Part shown: one piece after another, positions 25,728-33,996 of the stretch
How positions within the stretch are numbered: the stretch's first letter is position 1
Layout: the number at the start of each line of letters is the position of its first letter
Assembly (NCBI RefSeq): GCF_017104715.1
Contig: NZ_JAAGPI010000015.1
Span: forward strand, 1 to 64,000
Direction of reading: 5' to 3'
Source of the DNA: Burkholderia sp. Ac-20365
GTDB lineage: Bacteria > Pseudomonadota > Gammaproteobacteria > Burkholderiales > Burkholderiaceae
Length of the DNA: 64,000 nt
Translations under genes and position numbers: made by a program
Notes under the pieces: model-generated
Databases searched by the model: none
Seen by the model: the letters and a program-made list of their open reading frames with translations, nothing else
Told to the model about the DNA's origin: nothing

Positions 25728-26654
25728 ATGTCGCAGAGCACGCCTGCCATCCTCGCGCTCGGCGAGGCGATGGTCGAATTCAACCAGTCCGAAAAAGGCC
25801 AGCCGACGTATCTGCAGGGCTTCGGTGGCGACACATCGAACTTCTGCTTTGCGGCTTCGCGGCAGGGTGCGTCGACGGGCTTCGTGTCGGCTGTCGGCAA
25901 TGACCAGTTCGGGCGTCTGCTGCTCGATCTGTGGCAGAGCGAACAGGTCGATACATCGTCCGTGCGCGTCGACGATCAGGCGCCGACGGGCGTGTATTTC
26001 GTGTCGCACGGTCCGTCCGGCCATCAGTTCGATTATCTGCGTGCGGGTTCCGCCGCGAGCCGCTACGCGCCGCGTGACCTGCCGCTCGATGCGATCGCCG
26101 CTGCCAGTGTCATCCATCTGTCGGGCATCAGTCTCGCGATCAGCGTGAGCGCCTGCGATGCCGCGTTTGCCGCGATCGCGCACGCGCGCGCGAACGACAC
26201 GCTGGTGAGCTTCGACACGAACCTGCGCCTGAAACTGTGGCCGCTCGCGCGGGCGCGTGCGGTGATGCTCGAAGCGATCCGCCAGACCGACATCTGCCTG
26301 CCGAGCTGGGACGACGTCACCGAACTGACAGGGCTGACCGAACGCGACGACATCGTCGATTTCCTGCTCGCGCAAGGTCCGCGCGTCGTCGCGCTGAAGC
26401 TCGGCAAGGAAGGCTCGTATATCGCGACGCCCGACGAACGCCGTGTGGTGCCGGGCCACGTCGTCAACGCCGTCGATGCAACGGGCGCGGGCGACTGCTT
26501 CGGCGGCGCGTTCATTGCGCGCATCGTGGCGGGCGACGATCCGTTTCAGGCGGCGCGCTACGCGAATGTCGCCGCGGCGCTGTCCACACAAGGCTTTGGC
26601 GCCGTCGCGCCAATCCCCGACCGCGCGACGGTCGAACGGACTATGGGCGCCTGA
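25728..26654 (+). CDS. PfkB-family sugar kinase, probably 2-keto-3-deoxygluconate kinase
   Basis: This 308-residue ribokinase-fold enzyme phosphorylates a sugar or sugar acid with ATP. It shows the substrate-side motif GFGGDTSNFCFAASRQGA, typical of KDG kinases and fructokinases. The C-terminal PfkB signature DATGAGDCFGGAF contains the catalytic Asp. The KDG kinase assignment rests on the GGDTSN motif and is tentative. It is tightly linked to rimO (3 bp). A polygalacturonase, which could ultimately feed KDG, is encoded 5 kb downstream, but they are not in one operon. Confidence 0.82.
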   Translation: MSQSTPAILALGEAMVEFNQSEKGQPTYLQGFGGDTSNFCFAASRQGASTGFVSAVGNDQFGRLLLDLWQSEQVDTSSVRVDDQAPTGVYFVSHGPSGHQFDYLRAGSAASRYAPRDLPLDAIAAASVIHLSGISLAISVSACDAAFAAIAHARANDTLVSFDTNLRLKLWPLARARAVMLEAIRQTDICLPSWDDVTELTGLTERDDIVDFLLAQGPRVVALKLGKEGSYIATPDERRVVPGHVVNAVDATGAGDCFGGAFIARIVAGDDPFQAARYANVAAALSTQGFGAVAPIPDRATVERTMGA

Positions 26655-26680
26655 CACGACGCATTCACACCAACAAACTG

Positions 26681-26690
26681 TTGCGCTGCA
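26681..26690 (+). promoter_or_regulatory. TTGCGCTGCA motif upstream of bktB
   Basis: TTGCGCTGCA differs by one base from TTGCACTGCA at 18625 upstream of phaC. It lies 121 bp before bktB, in the gap after the sugar kinase gene. A shared PhaR-type control of two PHA-related loci is inferred. Confidence 0.35.
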
Positions 26691-26810
26691 CAATAACATC
26701 GGGCACATTTAGAACGGTCGTGCGGCTCGAGCGAGTTCAGCAGGACAAGGTCGCGCGCGGTGTTCGATGCCGCGTGCGACATTTATCTGAGACAACAGGA
26801 GGAGGCAGCG

Positions 26811-27995
26811 ATGCAACGTGAAGTGGTGGTAGTAAGCGGCGTACGCACGGCAATCGGCGACTTCGGCGGCAGCCTGAAAGACTTCGCACCGACGGATCTC
26901 GGCGCGCGCGTCGTACGCGAAGCATTGTCGCGTGCGAACGTCGGCGGCGAAGACGTTGGTCACGTCGTGTTCGGCAATGTGATCCACACCGAGCCGAAGG
27001 ACATGTATCTCGCGCGCGTGGCAGCGCTCAACGGCGGCGTCGCGCAGCACGCGCCCGCGCTGACCGTGAACCGGCTGTGCGGTTCGGGCCTGCAGGCGAT
27101 CGTTTCGGCCGCGCAGAGCGTACTGCTCGGCGACGCGGACATCGCGATCGGCGGTGGCGCGGAAAGCATGAGCCGCGCGCCGTACATCATGCCGTCGGCG
27201 CGCTTCGGTCAGCGCATGGGCAACGCGAGCATCGTCGACATGATGCTCGGCGCGCTGCACGACCCATTCCAGACGATCCACATGGGCGTGACTGCCGAAA
27301 ACGTCGCGAAAAAATACGAGATCTCGCGCGATGCGCAGGACGCGCTCGCGCTCGAATCGCATCGCCGCGCCGCTAAGGCGATCGAAGCCGGCTACTTCAA
27401 GGAACAGATTCTCCCGATCACGATCGCGTCGAAGAAGGGCGACACCGTCTTCGACACGGACGAGCACGTCCGCATGAACGCGACGGCCGACGACTTTTCG
27501 AAACTGAAGCCCGTATTCGCGAAGGAGAACGGCTCGGTGACGGCGGGCAACGCATCGGGCATCAACGACGCGGCGGCGGCTGTCGTGCTGATGGAGCGCA
27601 GCGTCGCCGAGAAGCGCGGCGCGAAGCCGCTTGGCCGGCTGGTGGCCTACGCGCATGCGGGCGTCGATCCGAATTACATGGGCATCGGTCCCGTGCCTGC
27701 AACGCAAAAGGTGCTGGAGCGTGCAGGACTGAAGGTCGGCGATCTCGATGTGATCGAGGCCAATGAGGCATTCGCTGCGCAGGCGTGCGCCGTCAGCAAG
27801 GAACTCGGCCTCGATCCCGCGAAGGTGAACCCGAACGGCTCGGGCATTTCGCTCGGTCACCCGATCGGTGCGACAGGCGCGCTGATCACCGTGAAGGCGC
27901 TGTACGAGCTGCAGCGTATCGGCGGGCGCTATGCGCTCGTGACGATGTGCATTGGCGGCGGGCAGGGCATTGCGGCGATTTTCGAGCGGATCTGA
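26811..27995 (+). CDS. bktB: Beta-ketothiolase BktB
   Basis: BktB (394 residues) is a thiolase with wider range than PhaA, able to make C5 and longer beta-ketoacyl-CoA for mixed PHA. The catalytic residues sit exactly where they do in Cupriavidus BktB: Cys90 (NRLCGSGLQ), His350 (GHPIGATG) and Cys380 (MCIGGGQG). A strong AGGAGGAGG site at about 26797 supports the start at 26811. It is outside the pha operon but only 3 kb from it. A 13-bp terminator hairpin follows. Confidence 0.93.
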   Translation: MQREVVVVSGVRTAIGDFGGSLKDFAPTDLGARVVREALSRANVGGEDVGHVVFGNVIHTEPKDMYLARVAALNGGVAQHAPALTVNRLCGSGLQAIVSAAQSVLLGDADIAIGGGAESMSRAPYIMPSARFGQRMGNASIVDMMLGALHDPFQTIHMGVTAENVAKKYEISRDAQDALALESHRRAAKAIEAGYFKEQILPITIASKKGDTVFDTDEHVRMNATADDFSKLKPVFAKENGSVTAGNASGINDAAAAVVLMERSVAEKRGAKPLGRLVAYAHAGVDPNYMGIGPVPATQKVLERAGLKVGDLDVIEANEAFAAQACAVSKELGLDPAKVNPNGSGISLGHPIGATGALITVKALYELQRIGGRYALVTMCIGGGQGIAAIFERI

Positions 27996-28004
27996 TCGGC
28001 TCGC

Positions 28005-28036
28005 GAGGCAGGACGGCACGCTCGCCGTCCTGCCTC
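28005..28036 (+). terminator. Terminator-type hairpin after bktB
   Basis: A perfect 13-bp stem (GAGGCAGGACGGC and complement) with a 6-nt loop lies 10 bp after the bktB stop. It has no T-tract, so termination may be partial or factor-dependent. Confidence 0.7.
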
Positions 28037-28138
28037 TGAACGAACTTGCGGTATAACCGGTCGAAGCGGTTCGCGAAGCGTCGAACGCGCATTGGGCGCT
28101 GATGGGACGCTATCAAGCCGGTTGAAAGGAAATAACGG

Positions 28139-28741
28139 ATGCAGGAAACAAGCTCGAAACACCGAGCGTCGTGGCACGCGATGCTCGCAGCGGCAACACT
28201 GGCCGTGATGGCGGTGTTGCCCGTCGCGACGCACGCGGAAAGCGACGCCGTCAAGGCACTCGCGGCGCCGCCGGCGATCCAGTTGCCGCTCAAGCCCAGT
28301 CCCGAATTCGCGAAATTTCCGCAATACGCGGGCACGCTCGGCAAGCGTCAGATCGTGCTGCGCCTGGGCGCGAAAACCGACGACCCGTCCGGCGTGCACG
28401 GCGAATATCAGTTTGCCGACACGGGCGAAGTGATCCTGATCGCGGGCGACCGCGACGGCGACACGCTCGAAGTCGAAGAATCGAACGACGGCACGCATAT
28501 CACGGGCAATTGGGTCGGCAAAATCGCAGCCGATGGCTCGCTCGAAGGCGAGCGGATGAACGTCGACGATTCCAATCCGCTCGAGTTCTCGTTGCGGCCG
28601 CTCGCGGCAGGCCAGAAAGCGCCCGCAGCCGCGCCTGCTCAAGCTCAGAAACCGGCGCAACAGCCGGCGCAACAGCCGGCGCAGCCGCGCACCGGCGGCC
28701 AGCCCGTCAACGGCGTGAGCAATCTGACGATTGGCGAATAG
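28139..28741 (+). CDS. Secreted protein of unknown function with Ala/Pro/Gln tail
   Basis: No family was recognised. The 200-residue product has a signal peptide (hydrophobic AAATLAVMAVLPVATHA, likely cut after THA). It then has a compact beta-rich central part (KRQIVLRLGAKTDDPSGVHG, GEVILIAGDRDGDTLEVEE, THITGNWVGKIAADGSLEGE) and a low-complexity tail containing the repeated unit AQQP. It is predicted to be periplasmic. The central part resembles a small beta-sandwich or barrel, but this is inference. A clear AAAGGA ribosome site precedes the ATG. It lies 53 bp before metC on the same strand. Confidence 0.8.
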   Translation: MQETSSKHRASWHAMLAAATLAVMAVLPVATHAESDAVKALAAPPAIQLPLKPSPEFAKFPQYAGTLGKRQIVLRLGAKTDDPSGVHGEYQFADTGEVILIAGDRDGDTLEVEESNDGTHITGNWVGKIAADGSLEGERMNVDDSNPLEFSLRPLAAGQKAPAAAPAQAQKPAQQPAQQPAQPRTGGQPVNGVSNLTIGE

Positions 28742-28793
28742 CTTGACGCCAAGGCGTCGCGCGCATTACTGACGAATTCAACTTTCCCTGACC

Positions 28794-29978
28794 ATGACAA
28801 AAAAGACTCCGAAACACGGCTTGCAGACTCGCATCGTCCAGCCGACCGATCAGCTTACGCCTGGCTGGGAATCGTTCTCGGTGCCCGTCGCGCGTGCGTC
28901 GACGGTGGTCTTTCCCGACCTCGCGGCGATGCGCGCGCTCGACTGGCGCAACGACGCGCAATGGCGCTACGGCCTGCACGCGACGCCGACCTCGATCGCG
29001 CTCGCGCAGCGTCTTGCCGCGCTCGAAGGCGGCAACCATGCGCTGCTGCAGCCGTCGGGGCTGTCGTCGATCTCGAACGTGTACTTCGGCCTAGTCAAAT
29101 CGGGCGACGATGTGTTGATTCCCGACAACGTCTATTCGCCCAATCGCGATCACGCCGAGTGGCTCGCGAAGGACTTCGGCATCACGGCGCGCTACTACGA
29201 TCCGATGATCGGCGCGGGCATTGCCGACCTGATCCAGCCGAACACCAAACTGATCTGGCTCGAAGCGCCTGGTTCGGTGACGATGGAAGTGGCCGATATT
29301 CCTGCAATTACGGCCGTTGCCCGCGCGCGCGGCGTCGTGACGGCCATCGACAACACCTGGTCGGCGGGCCTCGCATTCCGGCCGTTTGATCACGGCGTCG
29401 ATATTTCGATGCAGGCGTTGACGAAGTATCAGTCGGGCGGCAGCGACGTGCTGATGGGCGCGACGATTACCGTCGATCGCGAACTGCATCTCAAGCTGAA
29501 GCTTGCGCGCATGCGGATGGGTATTGGCGTGTCGTCGGACGATTGCTCGCTGATCCTGCGCAGCCTGCCGTCGATGAAAGTGCGTTTCGAGCAGCATGAC
29601 AGGAGTGGGCTCGAACTTGCGAAGTGGCTGAAGACGCGTCCGGAAATCGCGGCCGTGTTGCATCCGGCGTTGCCTGATTGCCCGGGGCATGAGTTTTATC
29701 TGCGCGATTTCACGGGCGCGGGCGGGTTGTTTTCGGTTGTGTTCGATGCGCGTTATACGCCGGAGCAGATCGATACGTTCTGTGAGTCGCTCGAACTGTT
29801 TTCGCTTGGTTGGAGCTGGGGTGGGGCGCAGAGCCTTGCTATGCCGTATGACGTTGCGTCGATGCGTACGGAGGCACAGTGGCCGCATCGTGGCACCTTG
29901 GTGCGGTTTTATGTCGGGCTCGAGGATGAGGCGGATTTGCGGGCGGATGTTGAGCGGTGTCTTGTAGCGTTGGGGTGA
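28794..29978 (+). CDS. metC: Cystathionine beta-lyase MetC
   Basis: MetC (394 residues) is a PLP enzyme that splits cystathionine to homocysteine, pyruvate and ammonia in methionine synthesis. The cofactor lysine is Lys211 in QALTKYQSGGSDVLMG. Other Cys/Met-metabolism PLP motifs are RYGLHATPT, ALLQPSGLSS and AIDNTWSAG. From about 29600 the codon choice changes to T- and G-ending codons, in contrast to the GC-ending first part. The palindromic element RE-2 begins 5 bp after its stop. Confidence 0.93.
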   Translation: MTKKTPKHGLQTRIVQPTDQLTPGWESFSVPVARASTVVFPDLAAMRALDWRNDAQWRYGLHATPTSIALAQRLAALEGGNHALLQPSGLSSISNVYFGLVKSGDDVLIPDNVYSPNRDHAEWLAKDFGITARYYDPMIGAGIADLIQPNTKLIWLEAPGSVTMEVADIPAITAVARARGVVTAIDNTWSAGLAFRPFDHGVDISMQALTKYQSGGSDVLMGATITVDRELHLKLKLARMRMGIGVSSDDCSLILRSLPSMKVRFEQHDRSGLELAKWLKTRPEIAAVLHPALPDCPGHEFYLRDFTGAGGLFSVVFDARYTPEQIDTFCESLELFSLGWSWGGAQSLAMPYDVASMRTEAQWPHRGTLVRFYVGLEDEADLRADVERCLVALG

Positions 29979-29983
29979 GATTT

Positions 29984-30676
29984 TTTTTGTCTTTGCGACG
30001 CTTGGTGTGGTTTGCTAGTTGTGTCGCTGGCGTCCGCGTTTTGTTATCGGTGCTTCACGCGTCGCCCCTGTGCGGGGCGGCACCTACTTTTCTTTGCCGC
30101 GGCAAAGAAAAGTAGGCAAAAGAAAGCCGCTGAACACCGCTAGCCCTTGTTCTTGCCCACGGGCCCCCAACGGTCCCGTCCTGTCCGCGGCATCTCCCTT
30201 CTCGATGCCCGCTGCCAACGCTTCGGCTAGGCACCGCACCCGCTTCACACGCCCGCGTCGCCACACACGCGATCAAATCGTCCACGTTCTAAAGCGGCAA
30301 ACTGTGTGTAGGCCGTCCCGGCGTATGTGCTCCACTCCGGACTGAAAAACACGATCGGTGTCGTAAGAGCGCTGAGGCGTGGAGTACTACGACCTACACA
30401 CAGTTTGCCACCTGGGCGGCCGCAATCATTCGCTGCCGCTGGCTGCGCTACGGGTGAGTGAAGTGGGTGAGGCGCCCATTTAAAGCGTTGGCAACGGGCA
30501 CTGAATGGCGGAACGCCGTGTGAAGTGGAGGAACGGTTGGGGGCCCTCAGGCGGTGGTCAAGCACGGGTGGTGTTAGCCCGCTTTCTTTGCTTACTTTCT
30601 TTGCGGCGGCAAAGAAAGTAAGTGCCGCCCCGCACAGGGGCGACGCGTGAAGCACGAAGGCGCCACGCGGATGCCG
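29984..30676. repeat. Giant palindromic repeat element, copy 2 (RE-2)
   Basis: This is the second copy of the RE family, same orientation as RE-1. The left end TTTGTCTTTGCGACGC and inner blocks are intact: 34-bp palindrome at 30083-30116, inverted repeat GGCAAACTGTGTGTAGG at 30296-30312 and 30393-30409, loop exactly 80 nt. The outer ~50 bp of the right arm is missing and replaced by the heptamer array that follows. It lies between the converging metC and serB genes. Confidence 0.9.
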
Positions 30677-30767
30677 GCGAAAAAGCGAAAAGCGAAAAAG
30701 CGAAAAGCGAAAAGCAAAAAGCAAAAAGCAAAAAGCAAAAAGCAAAAAGCAAAAAGCAAAAAGCAAA
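30677..30767. repeat. Heptamer tandem array (GCAAAAA/GCGAAAA)
   Basis: Five imperfect units of GCGAAAA(A) are followed by seven perfect GCAAAAA units (30714-30762) and a partial unit. The array runs directly into the serB stop codon (30768-30770). It occupies the place where the right terminal arm of RE-2 would be. On the serB strand it is a T-rich tract right after the stop. Such arrays are prone to length change by slippage. Confidence 0.95.
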
Positions 30768-31607
30768 TCAGAACAACCGCAACAACCCATCCAACCCAAC
30801 AAAATTAAAACCAACACTCGCGGCTTCCCTCACAACAGGCTTCGCCCGAAACGCAACAGAAATCCCCGCGACTGCCATCATCTTCAGGTCGTTAGAACCA
30901 TCGCCCATCGCAATCGCACGAGCCGGCTCGATGCCCAGCTTGTCGCACACCTCGCGCAGCGTACGCGCTTTCACGTCAGCGTTGACGATCTCACCCAGCA
31001 CACGTCCCGTCAGCTTGCCATCGACTATTTCCAGCGTATTCGCGCGCGTGAAATCCAGTCCCAGACGCGCCTGCAGCTTCTCCGTGAAGAACGTGAACCC
31101 GCCCGACACCAGCAGCGTCTTCATGCCCGCAGCCTTCGCGCCCGCCAGCATCTTTTCGGCACCCGGCGACAGTTGCAACCGTTGCTCATAAACCTTTTCA
31201 AGCGCGCTCGCATCGAGGCCCTTGAGCAGTGCGACGCGGCGCGTCAGGCTCTCGTTGAAATCCTTGATTTCGCCTCGCATCGACGCTTCCGTGATCGCCG
31301 CCACTTCCGCCTTCAACCCGCAGAAATCCGCGATTTCGTCGATGCACTCGATCGTAATCAGCGTCGAATCCATGTCCATCGCGACGAGCCCGAAATCCGT
31401 CAGCCGGCGACCCGCTTCGACGAAAGCGTAGTCGAGCGCATGCGTGCCGCAGTAGACGTCGAGATCAGGGCGCTGCGCGGGCTCGGCGTTCTCGATGCGC
31501 ACCGCGTACGGATCGATCACGGCAAGGTTCGAGCCGCGCGCCAGCGCGACGAGCGGCTTGTGGTGTTCGACGGCAATAGGCGTGAGGCTTTGGATAACGA
31601 GATTCAT
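30768..31607 (-). CDS. serB: Phosphoserine phosphatase SerB
   Basis: SerB (279 residues) makes L-serine from phosphoserine, the last step of serine biosynthesis. The HAD nucleophile motif is DMDST (Asp78, Asp80). The Ser motif is LLVSGGFTFFTEKL and the last metal motif is GDGSNDLKMM. The ATG at 31607 (MNLVIQSL) is preferred; the longer frame would need a TTG start. The stop codon abuts a heptamer repeat array. Confidence 0.96.
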   Translation of the reverse strand: MNLVIQSLTPIAVEHHKPLVALARGSNLAVIDPYAVRIENAEPAQRPDLDVYCGTHALDYAFVEAGRRLTDFGLVAMDMDSTLITIECIDEIADFCGLKAEVAAITEASMRGEIKDFNESLTRRVALLKGLDASALEKVYEQRLQLSPGAEKMLAGAKAAGMKTLLVSGGFTFFTEKLQARLGLDFTRANTLEIVDGKLTGRVLGEIVNADVKARTLREVCDKLGIEPARAIAMGDGSNDLKMMAVAGISVAFRAKPVVREAASVGFNFVGLDGLLRLF

Positions 31608-31813
31608 GTCGACGCGAGAAGTGGGGAGCAAGACGGCACGGGAAACCGCCTATTGTAACGGTTTCGCCTCGGCGCCCCGACGCGGCTGAAGGGCAGGGCA
31701 TGAAGGCGTGGTCGACGTCTATCTCAAATAGTTCGTACTACCAAAGTGATTGTCACGCCATCGGTGATATCCACGTGGTCATAAATTGATTCGGATCGCT
31801 AATATTTCCATGA

Positions 31814-31826
31814 GTTGTTTGACAAC
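31814..31826. promoter_or_regulatory. Small palindrome in the serB/polygalacturonase divergent gap
   Basis: GTTGTTTGACAAC is a 5-bp inverted repeat with a 3-nt centre, containing a TTGACA (31819-31824). It lies in an AT-rich part of the 334-bp divergent gap, 116 bp upstream of the GH28 gene. It may be a -35/operator overlap; no matching -10 was found. Nothing else is seen in 31608-31941. Confidence 0.3.
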
Positions 31827-31941
31827 GTTGTATCGAATCGCAGGTCTTGTCAGATGACAGGCAAATGCAAAGCGTCTGTCGGAACGATCGGACGGTTCGC
31901 ATGCGTGAACAGGAAATCCAACCAGGAAAGCAGAGCGATCA

Positions 31942-33888
31942 ATGGAAACACAGACACACAGAGACATTTCACTGTCGGTTGCAAGAGTCAGACTTAAGCG
32001 AGCAAGCTGCTTCGCCACACTCGTCGCCACGCTGATGCTCGGCGCATGCGGCGGTTCGAGTCAGACACAAGCGGATGCGTCGGGCGCCACCCAGAACAAT
32101 CAAGGGAGCGGGGCAGCGTCATCTGACGGTGCATCTGAGGCAGCGGCAACACCCGCCCAGCCGGCGTCCGCCGCCGAGCCTGCCAGCGGCGCATCGGATG
32201 TGGTCGCAGCAGGCTTCCAGGTCGGCACGACGACCTTCGACAGCGCGCTCCCGCCCGAGCCCACCTTGCCGTCCGACGCGCAGATCTGCGCCACCTTGCC
32301 CGCCACGCTCACAGCGCAGCCGAACGGCCTGCTCCCCGACAGCGCGGACGCGGCCGATACGGCGCCCGACACCACGCGCATCCAGACCGCGCTCACGGCC
32401 TGCACGAATGCCGCGAGCACGGGGCTGGCCAGCAACAAGGCCGTGCGCCTCGTGAAAGGCTCGGCCGGCGCGAACGCATTTCTGGCCGGCGCGCTCAACC
32501 TGCCGAGCGGCGTGACGTTGTGGATCGATCAGGGCGTGACGCTGTTCGCATCGCGCGATCCGCGCCAGTTCGACAAGACCAGAGGCACAGCGAGTTGCGG
32601 CCTGATCACCGCGAGCGACAACGGCTGCAACGCGCTGATCAATGCCAGCAAAACCAGCAACAGCGCGGTGGTCGGCGACGGCACGATCGACGGACGCGGC
32701 GGAAGCCAGCTCGTCAGCAGCGTGCCGAACGATCCGAACCTGCTCAAGCGGGCGGACGGTTCCGCGATGAGCTGGTGGGACATCGGCTGGGAGGCGAACG
32801 TCGTGCAGAACAAGGCGCAGAACAATCCGCGTTTGATCCAGATCAGCAACGGGCGCAACTTCATGCTGTATCGCGTGACGCTGCAGAACGCGCCGAAGTT
32901 TCACGTCGTGCCGAGCGGCGTCGAAGGTTTCACTGCGTGGGGCGTCAAGATCTATACGCCGACAGCTGCGTACGAGGCGATGACCAACTACAAGGGCGCG
33001 GCGTACAGCACGCTCAACGCCAAGAACACCGACGGCATCGATCCCGCCAGTTCCGGCGTGATCACGAGCAATCCGGGCAACCCGGGCAAGCTGGCCGGCG
33101 ATGTGAGCAACGTCCTGATCGCCTACACGTCGATCCGCACAGGCGACGACAACATCGCGATCAAGGGCGGCACGGCGCCCGTCAATGGCCGCACGTACAA
33201 CATCACCGTCGCGCACAGCCATTTCTACGAAGGGCACGGCATGTCGATCGGCAGCGAGACGGCGGGAACGGACAACGGCGCAACGAACGCCGACGTCACG
33301 CCCGTCGGCGGCGTGTACCCGAGCGTCAGCAACGTGAGCGTGTACGACCTGACCATCGACGGCGCGGACAACGGTTTGCGCATCAAGTCCGACTGGAGCC
33401 GCGGCGGGCTGATCTCGAACATCCGCTATGCGAACGTGTGCATCCGCACGGCCGCGCAGACGGCTTCGCTCACGCCACAAGCGCTGATCTTCTCGCCGTA
33501 CTACAGCCCCACGAAAAACGGCGGACTGTATCCGAACCTGCAAGGCATCTCGCTCGATGGCGTGCGTATCGTCAACGCGTCCAGCTACACGTTCCAGGGC
33601 TTCAATTCGGCCAGTGCCGTCCTGCTCGGCGCGGGTTGGTCGGCGGGGACGGTGGGCCTGCCGGCTCCCGCTGTCGTGAACCCGTTGCTGATCTCGCTGA
33701 ACAATGTGACTGCCGATGTGGCGCCGCTCGCACCGATGAGCGTGGCGGATGCGCAATTCTCGATCGGCGCGGGTGGCACATCGTTGCCGTTGCAACCGGC
33801 CAATGGCGTGTCGATTGCGCGTGCAACGCCTGCGAGCGTCGCGCCTGTCGATTGCAGTCAGGCGTTCGTGCCGTTTCCGTTGAACTAG
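31942..33888 (+). CDS. Glycoside hydrolase family 28 (polygalacturonase-like) lipoprotein
   Basis: This 648-residue protein is a right-handed beta-helix GH28 enzyme that hydrolyses galacturonan (pectin) bonds. All four family signatures are present: NTDGID (Asp364), GDDN (Asp402, Asp403), GHGMSIGSE (His432) and RIKSDW. The N-terminus has a signal with lipobox LGAC, so it is a lipoprotein. An Ala/Ser/Gln-rich linker of about 80 residues precedes the catalytic part. Retention at the cell envelope, not free secretion, is thus predicted. No pectate transporter or uronate genes flank it. Endo versus exo action cannot be told. Confidence 0.9.
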   Translation: METQTHRDISLSVARVRLKRASCFATLVATLMLGACGGSSQTQADASGATQNNQGSGAASSDGASEAAATPAQPASAAEPASGASDVVAAGFQVGTTTFDSALPPEPTLPSDAQICATLPATLTAQPNGLLPDSADAADTAPDTTRIQTALTACTNAASTGLASNKAVRLVKGSAGANAFLAGALNLPSGVTLWIDQGVTLFASRDPRQFDKTRGTASCGLITASDNGCNALINASKTSNSAVVGDGTIDGRGGSQLVSSVPNDPNLLKRADGSAMSWWDIGWEANVVQNKAQNNPRLIQISNGRNFMLYRVTLQNAPKFHVVPSGVEGFTAWGVKIYTPTAAYEAMTNYKGAAYSTLNAKNTDGIDPASSGVITSNPGNPGKLAGDVSNVLIAYTSIRTGDDNIAIKGGTAPVNGRTYNITVAHSHFYEGHGMSIGSETAGTDNGATNADVTPVGGVYPSVSNVSVYDLTIDGADNGLRIKSDWSRGGLISNIRYANVCIRTAAQTASLTPQALIFSPYYSPTKNGGLYPNLQGISLDGVRIVNASSYTFQGFNSASAVLLGAGWSAGTVGLPAPAVVNPLLISLNNVTADVAPLAPMSVADAQFSIGAGGTSLPLQPANGVSIARATPASVAPVDCSQAFVPFPLN

Positions 33889-33904
33889 GTCCGATTCGTT
33901 CGAC

Positions 33905-33929
33905 GCCGGCGCGCCTGGGACGCGCCGGC
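33905..33929 (+). terminator. Hairpin after the GH28 gene
   Basis: A 9-bp perfect GC stem (GCCGGCGCG and complement, 7-nt loop) begins 17 bp after the stop codon. The T-tract is absent. Confidence 0.6.
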
Positions 33930-33996
33930 ATGGTTCATACTGGCGGCTCGAAACAGTCAGCCGCATGCGCGGCGAAGACAACAGACGGAGACGCCC

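Noticed and set aside
24660..26708. 682-codon minus-strand frame over rimO and the sugar kinase
   Set aside because: Antisense shadow with no ribosome site or recognisable domain.
30677..30767. Heptamer array considered as a CRISPR
   Set aside because: Units are 7-8 bp, contiguous, without spacers and without cas genes.
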